A stretch of 64,000 nucleotides of DNA. Source: Myxocyprinus asiaticus. Taxonomy: Eukaryota > Chordata > Actinopteri > Cypriniformes > Catostomidae. Of the stretch, positions 56,036 to 64,000 are shown piece by piece (the first letter of the stretch is position 1; each line of letters opens with the position of its first letter). The stretch spans positions 25,352,156 to 25,416,155 of the forward strand of contig NC_059348.1 in NCBI RefSeq assembly GCF_019703515.2, given 5' to 3'. The notes below the pieces were generated by a model, which was not told the origin of the DNA, did no database searches, and was given only the letters and a program-made list of their open reading frames with translations. Made by a program: the position numbers and the translations under genes.

Positions 56036-59000
56036 TGGGTAACACTTTACAATGAGGGTTCATTAAAGGTGCTATATGTAAGATTGACCTACAAGCATTT
56101 GAAATGGGTACTGCAGTCCAAATACAAAATACTGGAGAGTTGTGGAATGACTTAGCATTTTCAGATTTCCTTGGGTTAGGTGGGCTGCATCAGGGTGGAC
56201 AATAACAGGGTGGACACTCAGTGGGTAAAACTAGCATGCTCTATAAAACATATCTAGCTAAATTTATAGTGATGACTTTAGAGAGAGAAACGCACACAGC
56301 AGAGTCTTGTGTGTTGCAAACAAAGTGTATTAGACTAAAATGTGTGTGTAATAAAAAGCTTACGTGGATTGTTTACCCGGGTCCTGCTTCCTCCTTGACA
56401 AAGTAGCAAGAAACCTGTCACAACATGTTATGATTGACCTAACATCGCAAAATAAAGAAAAACATAATAGAACAGAAAAGCAATTTTAATGTGTATGAGC
56501 TGCTTAAATTACATATCAGTCATCTAGATGCTTATTTTGGCAATATTAATGACATTGTGTACTGTAGAGTATACTGTAGGTACACCTAAGGTTCAGATTC
56601 TTTCAAAATGACAGGAGAAGATGGACCATTCTTTTACAGACTAACTTTTTTTTTTTTAAAGTAAAGATTTCAAAGCAATTCCATGTTCTTTAAAATATAA
56701 CTCTATATCAGTATATTGCTTTACAAAAGTCCTCTGTGATTCATTGAAAAAGATATAGTTGACTTTCCCTTCCCCCATGGAGTACTGCAGTGCCTGGCAC
56801 AGTTCAAATAAAGAATGTTGCGTAAGAAGTGAAAGTTTGAGGAAGCATAAATCTCCGCACTTTCTACAGACCCATTAGAAAAACTTCCTCTAGTTCCTGC
56901 ATACAGAAGTGATGTGTGTGTCCAGTGTTGACCTCATATGGTTTTATCATTACCTGCTGTGGAAATGACGCTTTAAACACAGCTCACCACTTTGTGACCT
57001 CAAAGCTGGACTGTCTAAACAATCTTCATCAGGCAAGAATGCTTGCTTTCGTGCAGTGTATAACGCAAAGGATTACATGAGTGAACCTCTGACTACATCT
57101 CAGATGTTCCCTGATGTTACATTTCCATAAATTATTTCTTGGACTGGATATAACAAAAATGATGCCTTTTTTTGCCACTTGAGACTTATATTGTATGGTT
57201 CTATATCAATGTGATCTCTTATTTTAGATATGATTTTAGACCACTTGTCTTGTACATACTGTATATCTTGCCAAAATAAAATAGATGCAACTTGCAAGTT
57301 GTTCGGTTAAAAATAAAATTAAATAAATAAATAAAAAGATCTATTTAAAAAATCAATCCATCTAAAAAGATTGACATTGATGTCTGCAGCACTTGAATAA
57401 CATGAGTCAAGCCATTTTCTGAGTTAAAAAAGATGATGAATTAAGTTTTTTAATGAATCAATGAAGTTTTTTTTAAATCACTTTGTTCCATGCTCTAAGC
57501 CAGTCCCCTAGGGCATAACTCCTGTTAAGTGGGAACCTGAGTTCCCTAAAATAACGTAAAAAAAAGTGTGCCTCTGTGCCAGTGGATTCTGTTTAAACAT
57601 ATCTGAGGTTCTTTTTAAATTAAAACACTATATTGCAAATGCTGTGTGCAAGTCATGCTGTCTATTATCACAATACCACAAAGTTCCTTTAATAGGAAGA
57701 ACTGTATTCCAAAGACATTGAATGCTTTATGATATAAATCAGAGGTAATAGAAAACATCACTCACAGGTAATACCGATACAATCATCACAATCTTGACCA
57801 AATCAGTTAGCAAGCGTTTCTTCATTTATATGACAACCAATCTATATCAAAAGGAATTGAATGATAAATTAAAAAGTGATCAACATCACAAGTATGTAAA
57901 AGTTTCCAGCATAACACAATTTGTTGTGTGTACATAATAAATGGGCTATGTACACTTGCTCAGATCATAGCATATTTGAAGGCCATTGACAATTATGAAA
58001 AACAAAGATTTTATGGCTATTCATATTCTGAAAGAATTACACTTTCAATAACAAGATCACCTCCCAATCAACAATACAACATTGTTGTCTATTAAAGTCA
58101 TTAGGAGTCAGAGATCTTTATGCTTATTGAATCCATCTAGCATGTTTATATAACAGCTTTATGAGTCAAAGTTAGTATAAAATGCTGGGTATTCATTGCA
58201 TCAGGATTTAAGAGCGAAAGTCTGGCTCAGTGCTGTCATGGATAATCGCAGATTCAAGTTTGAACAAGTCTGATGTGCTGTGAACAACTATCCATTGTTG
58301 GACTCTGGTTTGCCATGGAAACATTGTTACAGTTTGCAAAACAAAAATATTGCAGAGCCAGTAAAAATTAGAGGGATGCAGCAGAGATGTGAACGAGCAA
58401 GTGTTGTGTGTGTCTGTGCATGAGTGTTTGTAATTACATTAGCAGTGCATGCAGTATCTGAGCAATCATTATGTATTTGCATGGGTTCCATTGCTGTTTA
58501 ATATTGACTGTCAGTTGTTTTACATTATGTGGAGGAATAGTGTCTAGAGTGGAGTAAACCATCAAATTTCCTTCCTCTACTGGACTTTAATAAATGCTGA
58601 GCTGTTCTTGACTGAACTCAATGGCAATGGACAATGATCAAATCCCTAAAAATCTAGTAGAAAGGTTGATATTTGGTTTTGGCAGTAGCCAAATGTTTAA
58701 TGTGGCAGCAAGTACAACTAAAGCACTTATTGTTACTCCATTGCTCAAATGAGCAATAATATCTGTGCTATAATTTTGAGCTGCCAATGTGGAATATGCC
58801 AGCTCTTTGTTTAATCTCTAAAGGAGCCTGGTCTTGTTCTGACAAAATTCAAAGCGATGGATCTTTTTGTATGTTCTTGTACCAAAGAGAACGTCCTGCT
58901 CACTATTGTGATTGCCATCATTCTTACTCATGTTTTGTGAATGTTCAAACATTCATATGAAATACATTATTGTTTAAAATGTGTAGCTAACTGTCTGTCA

Positions 59001-59140
59001 TTGTGCAACCATCATATCGTCTATGTAATGAAGTTACACCATTGTATTTGCAAGGGTAAAAAAACAGCAGTTAACTCAGTTTTATTCAAAAACTTTGACA
59101 AAGAAATATATTGTATGTTTCATGGCCTTCATATTTTGGT
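56036..59140. other. Mostly non-coding; TIR end at 56036
   Basis: GGGTAACACTTTACAATGAG at 56037 is the end of a dispersed fish MITE (inverted at 9610). AAAGGTGCTATATGTAAGAT at 56066 looks like the start of another. No gene, RNA or further repeat was recognised to 59140. Confidence 0.45.
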
Positions 59141-59371
59141 GACCTTCCTACTGAAAGGACCTGCACTGGTCACCAGCATTGTTCACCAGCATATGTTGTG
59201 TTTTGGATGCTGGTGTGCTGGTGTCCCCATTAGCCTTCTTAATTGTATTAATCAGGAATTCTTCCTTCGTCAACCAGCCTCACTACAAAGACCTTATTTA
59301 AGTTTTGCTGGTAATGGTATATTCTGGAGCTATGCTGTTTCCAGCTACAGAAACTGTGCAGTTGTTACCTT

Positions 59372-59690
59372 AAAGGGATTATTCACCCAAAAATGAAAAT
59401 TCTCTCATCATTTACTCACCCTCATGCCATCCCAGATGTGCATGACTTTCTTTCTTCTGCTCTATAGGTCCATACAATGCAAGTGAATGGTGACTAGAAC
59501 TTAAAGCATAAAAGTAATCCATACGACTTCAGTGGTTAAATCCATGTCTTCAGAAGTGTTATAATATGTGTAGGTGAGAAATAGATCAATATTTAAGTCA
59601 TTTTTTTACTATCAATCTCCACTTTCACTTTCACATTCACAATATGACAAACGTTTTTTTTTTTTTTATTGTAGACCAAGCCAGCACTGA
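59372..59690. repeat. Family B MITE, left half only
   Basis: Starts TTAAAGGGATTATTCACCCA and follows family B through CATGTCTTCAGAAGTG and CTATCAATCTCCACTTTCAC, then stops at a poly-T run. The right half is missing. Confidence 0.8.
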
Positions 59691-61460
59691 CCAGTTTAAA
59701 CCAGCTTAGACCAGCAAGGGAATTCATAGTTGTCTAAGCTGGTCTTTTTTTATTGGGATCTTACTCATTGCCAGAGGAAAGATGATGACGTACAAAGTGT
59801 TTTTGGTTCCCTAATGATTACTTTAAACATTTTGTAGTAAATGTTGGAAGGTGATCTCCCCTTTCCCAGAAATGCTGGAAAAATCACTGCATGAGCTACT
59901 CTCTTATATAACACTTTCAGTTAGTGATTGCTAACAAACATTTTCAACTGTTCAATTGCATCGGTGTGAAGAGTGGTTTTATCTAGAGCATATTAGCTGC
60001 CTATTTGCTCCCTGATTACTTCATCTATTTGCTCTCACTGACTTTATATATTTATTTATTTTGGACTATATTGAATATATAAATAATAAAGCATTTTTAA
60101 AAATGAGAGCTGTATGATGGCTCTACATAATCATCATCTCTATAAAGGTGGCCAGAATTCTCATTTTGTATCTTTTTCATTAACATTGGACTATGGAAGA
60201 CACAGACATTTTCCATTCCAAGCTTTGCTCAGCATGCATCCAAGCACAGAGCTTACCCCAGAATACATAGACAGAGACAGTGCCCTAATTCAGGAGTTCC
60301 TGCCCCACATGCATAAACTGCCAGGCTTAATGAATCATACAGTCTGCTGCAGCTTTGCTGAACACTGGTTTAGCCTACTGTTATTACATTCACAGCATAG
60401 CATGAGTCACTGAGAGAAAGGTGGTTTAGGATGAGAGAAAGCAGTTGGTGAACTAAAGGAAGCAAATGTGTAGTGGAATTCCCAGACTTTCACAACTGTA
60501 GAGCAAAGGTCCAATAAAGTGTTTCACTGAAATTTGGTCAGTGCTGTTTTTTTAGGTCTTTGAGGTATTTTTTAGCTGAGCATTGACTGAGTTTTAAGCC
60601 TCGCTTAAAAAAAAAAAAAAAATAGACCTGTGTCCCCTAGCAACAGGCCTTACCTAAGAGAGTAAACAAATGTGTGCCGGTTGTGAGCTGAAGGAATGTG
60701 ACAGTACATTAATCTTGTTGTCTTTACCCTTACATGTCCAACACATCCGGACTAAACACACCCACTCACTCTTCCACTACGTCCACAGTACTTCAGATGT
60801 TTAAACATTTGCCCTCACATTTTTATTATATTGAGACCTTTTCCTCCTGAGTCAGATCATAAATCCCAACAATGAACTGAGAATTTGTTAATGATTCTTG
60901 AACAAGATAGTGACAAAATTAAACAGATTATATAATATACTTATCTCACTCTAACTGTTTTTACAGTTCATTAAGAAGATGTTTATGAGCAAATACAAGA
61001 TGTATACACAGGTGCAGGGGTCCTTTGATTAATATTTAGTATACAAACAGTGATTCTTCCAGTGGTCATATACTGACAGTCATTGCCACCACTGAATTCA
61101 TATTTCAGTTCCTTTTCAAGGCTCATTTACATACATTAAACTTTCTGAAATTAACACCAGTCCTTGTTTTAAGTTTAAACACATACAAAAAAACATTTTC
61201 TTAGATCCTCTGAGTGTAATAAATGAAAACCAATTGCAACCAATGCAGAGCTATAAATAGCACACCTTAAAATTACCCCATCCAGACATAATATGATCCT
61301 AAATGTGATCTTTCAAATAAAATACCTTGTTTTTACCCAGGCCCCCACGAGGGTACACATCTTAATCATTATTTTCAAAACAATTTTAACTATAATTTTA
61401 TAAAATTATTTTAAAACAATACTGCTTCACTTTTTTTTTTTTAAACTACTTAATAATGTT
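59690..61460. other. Non-coding, minor repeat end
   Basis: 59690-59760 contains ACCAGCTTAGACCAGC and AGCTGGTCT inverted pieces, probably a MITE end. Nothing else was recognised. Confidence 0.4.
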
Positions 61461-61464
61461 TTTT

Positions 61465-61467
<3 letters not shown>

Positions 61468-61525
<58 letters not shown>
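61468..61525. repeat. (AT)n microsatellite
   Basis: About 58 nt of uninterrupted AT dinucleotides. Confidence 0.95.
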
Positions 61526-61530
<5 letters not shown>

Positions 61531-61630
61531 AGTTTTATCCTTTTACAGTCATTGGGCTTTTTTTGTATCAAAATTAATTTTAATTCAGAAATTGAAAATA
61601 TTTTCACCATAGAAAAGGTGTACTCAATTC

Positions 61631-61632
<2 letters not shown>

Positions 61633-61699
<67 letters not shown>
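61633..61699. repeat. (AT)n microsatellite
   Basis: About 67 nt of uninterrupted AT dinucleotides, 108 nt after the previous array. Confidence 0.95.
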
Positions 61700-61702
<3 letters not shown>

Positions 61703-63785
61703 TTACATTTTTAATGTACAAAAAAGTGAGCATCATACAATTTACTCTTAAATACATATACTTTGACAGATTGAAAGTATGATGCCATTGAATGACTTGG
61801 AATTTAAATCAATATGACTTTCAATCAAGGTTGTAGCATGGAATTCTGGGCCCCCTGACTGTATATTGCTTTGGTCCCCTTTCATATAAAAAAATACAGT
61901 TTAAAATTAGTTGTGGGCCCCTCCTGGACATGTGGGCCCCTAGAATCATTACCACCTTTCACCCCATTAGCTACGGCCCTGCTTTCAGAATGCAGATTAA
62001 CAAAAACAATTTTTTTTTTATTGTTTCATGTTTTTTGTTGCTGTGGGTTTGTCTTGGTGTGGTTGAGAGAACTGTCATACAGTAGTTTTTGACCTAAGCT
62101 GCTGTTATTGTCTGAGCTCATACAGTGTGCAATACTCATGACATCAAAGACCATCAAAGGATGAAGCTAGACAGAATTATTTGCTGGCATTTACTAAAAT
62201 AAGCTCTTTAACATTAAAGGTGATGTAAGGCAGAATGTTAGGTATGTTAGTCTGAATGTTTGTCACAGATGTCCTGTGATGCCAATTGAGTGAAACGAGC
62301 ATTTTCTACTACATACTACACACACAGCAGTGCAGTGAGTGATGTTCATTTTGAAATCTAAATGATGGGCACTGTCGGTACAATGTCAGGTCTGTCAATG
62401 CTTGTCATCTAGTGTCGGCTGAATGAGGCATCAGTCAGCATTTTGCCATAGTTGTGGTAGTTGTGTGCATGTATGCAAAAGTGAATGACGTGTACATTTT
62501 CACTAGTCTAGGAGTCTATGAATGATACTTCGCACAATCAGAGCATTGTAGTAAATGTGGTTTCTGGTGAAACTGTCTAAACTATCAACACTGTGTTTAT
62601 GTTTGAATGGGTATGTGTGAGGGCTGTAAGGAATGTCTGTTGCCATGTTGCCATTGATGCGGCGAGGAGTCGTAGAGGGTATGACTGAGCTCACGCCTTC
62701 AGGCACTAAAGTAACATCAGTAAATATCATGTCGGGTAAATCACAATGTAAACATGCTTTTAGCATACAGATACAGGCACATACCCTGATAACTGTTTGT
62801 TATCATATCCAAATACTTGATTCAAATACTTGTAGACCCTACAAATTGTACACTTGAGTAAATTGTTTTTGCGGTTGTTGTTAGTAGGACATAGGTCAAA
62901 GAACACAGGACAACGCCATCATGGCAAATGTTGTATGTCTGGGAATGTAGCCTATGTAAAGTTGCATACTACTGTACACACCTGCATATCTAAAAAACTC
63001 ATCTCATCATCACAAAATTACACAATTCTTGCAACGTGATCACATGGAAAGTTGGCATGTTGCTTTTGAATGTTCCAGTACACTGGCACTGGCCCCATCG
63101 TGCCAAGCATGTACTGACAAACACCATCTCCTATCAGATATTTTAGCATCAGTTCAGACGTGTTTACCATCTCCTATGGCCCGACCGGTATCACAATGCA
63201 AAAGCAGTGTGGGAGGCCCGACTTCTCTAATCTGCCAATTTCCTGCTCTTTCTTGTTTCTTATACAACACACATGCAGGGAGCAAGTGACTTTCAGAACC
63301 TAAATTACATCAGTGATTTGTGTTCCCTCTCCACCTTTATATGAGCTGTATAAATCAAGACCTGTATGACTTACATGACCTCTTCTCTACCTTTTTCCTA
63401 AACATCCATCTCTCTTTTCCAACTGTCAGTTAGGACATTTGGCTCATCACACACAAGTGAATAAGACATTTGTCAGTGGCTTTGGCAAGGCCTGTTGATG
63501 CTTGTGACTAACGTTATTTTAGCAACGCTCCCAGTAACACCCAGAGGATTGTCTCAGCACAATTGTAGCCCTTTTTCACCAATTAATTCTTTGTGTGCTG
63601 AGACACATCTTTAGTACATTGCAGTGGGCCAAAGCTAATAAAGATTTGATGCCACTTACCTGAAAATCTTTGGCAAATCCAGTGATTAGTTCTTCCTTAA
63701 CCTCCTGAGACCCGAGCGTGACTGCTGTGTGCATTTTCTAAGTTGTGATAATTTAAATAATACCAAGCTATAGAAAGTCAGAACG
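61700..63785. other. Non-coding by default; two weak exon-like patches
   Basis: No recognised gene. A CpG-containing patch at 62600-62720 (minus frame with PEGVSSVIPSTTPRRINGN) and a short acceptor/donor-bounded stretch at 63674-63718 (minus, EVKEELITGFAKDFQ then GTAAGT) are the only candidates. Neither matches a protein I know. Confidence 0.35.
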
Positions 63786-63789
63786 TGTT

Positions 63790-63860
<71 letters not shown>
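63790..63860. repeat. (AT)n microsatellite
   Basis: About 70 nt of AT dinucleotides with one C near its start. Confidence 0.95.
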
Positions 63861-63863
<3 letters not shown>

Positions 63864-64000
63864 AAAATGTTTATTATGTGTTCAGGAGTGTTGGTTACAA
63901 ATGTTTTTGAGACGTTATTGACATTACAGCTGACTTTCTGTAAAGCTGCTTTGAAGCAGTGTGTATTGGGAAAAGGACAAATAAAAAAAATATACAAATA

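Noticed and set aside
61456..61701. Tyr-Ile repeat protein frame
   Set aside because: It is translation of two (AT)n microsatellites and the short sequence between them.
62503..62766. Minus-strand frame of 87 codons as a gene
   Set aside because: Splice borders are not convincing and there is no family match; kept only as a low-confidence observation.
1..64000. CRISPR arrays, operons, prokaryotic promoters
   Set aside because: No regular spaced repeats or bacterial gene organisation; the sequence is vertebrate nuclear DNA.

Overview
This is vertebrate nuclear DNA, almost certainly from a teleost fish and probably a cyprinid. Genes have many short exons and GT-AG introns. The introns are packed with fish-type transposons: Tc1-like, hAT and Harbinger-like terminal-inverted-repeat elements, L2/Rex1-type LINEs, DIRS-like tyrosine-recombinase retroelements, tRNA-derived SINEs, a V-SINE-like copy and a 5S-derived SINE. 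There is no prokaryotic or plasmid content.

Three protein genes are supported, in the order known from other vertebrates. (1) tpr (nuclear-basket nucleoporin) runs on the minus strand from its ATG at 31664 to the left edge. I traced 43 coding exons (2083 codons, all phases consistent); the last exons, about 280 residues by comparison with human TPR, lie beyond position 1. (2) odr4 (C1orf27) runs on the plus strand from 33731 to 42555, complete with 13 coding exons and 455 residues, head-to-head with tpr. (3) pdc (phosducin) runs on the minus strand, tail-to-tail with odr4. Its terminal exon is at 43816-44334 and an upstream exon at 51242-51390; its first coding exon was not found.

Layout: 1-31.7 kb tpr with repeat-filled introns, including two DIRS-like remnants at 14.8-16.5 and 26.8-28.2 kb; 31.7-33.7 kb shared tpr/odr4 intergenic region with nested small transposons; 33.7-42.6 kb odr4, whose introns hold a 1.7 kb hAT element and a 1.9 kb Tc1 element carrying a SINE; 42.6-43.8 kb convergent intergenic; 43.8-51.4 kb pdc, whose intron holds a three-level transposon nest; 51.4-64 kb mostly non-coding, with one dead LINE fragment and long (AT)n tracts.

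The three genes do unrelated jobs: nuclear-pore basket scaffold, ER-membrane receptor trafficking factor, photoreceptor G-beta-gamma regulator. Their adjacency is conserved synteny, not a functional operon. I found no new biological system. The unusual content is the record of nested transposition, large palindromic elements inside introns, a GC-AG intron in tpr, and tandem splice acceptors.
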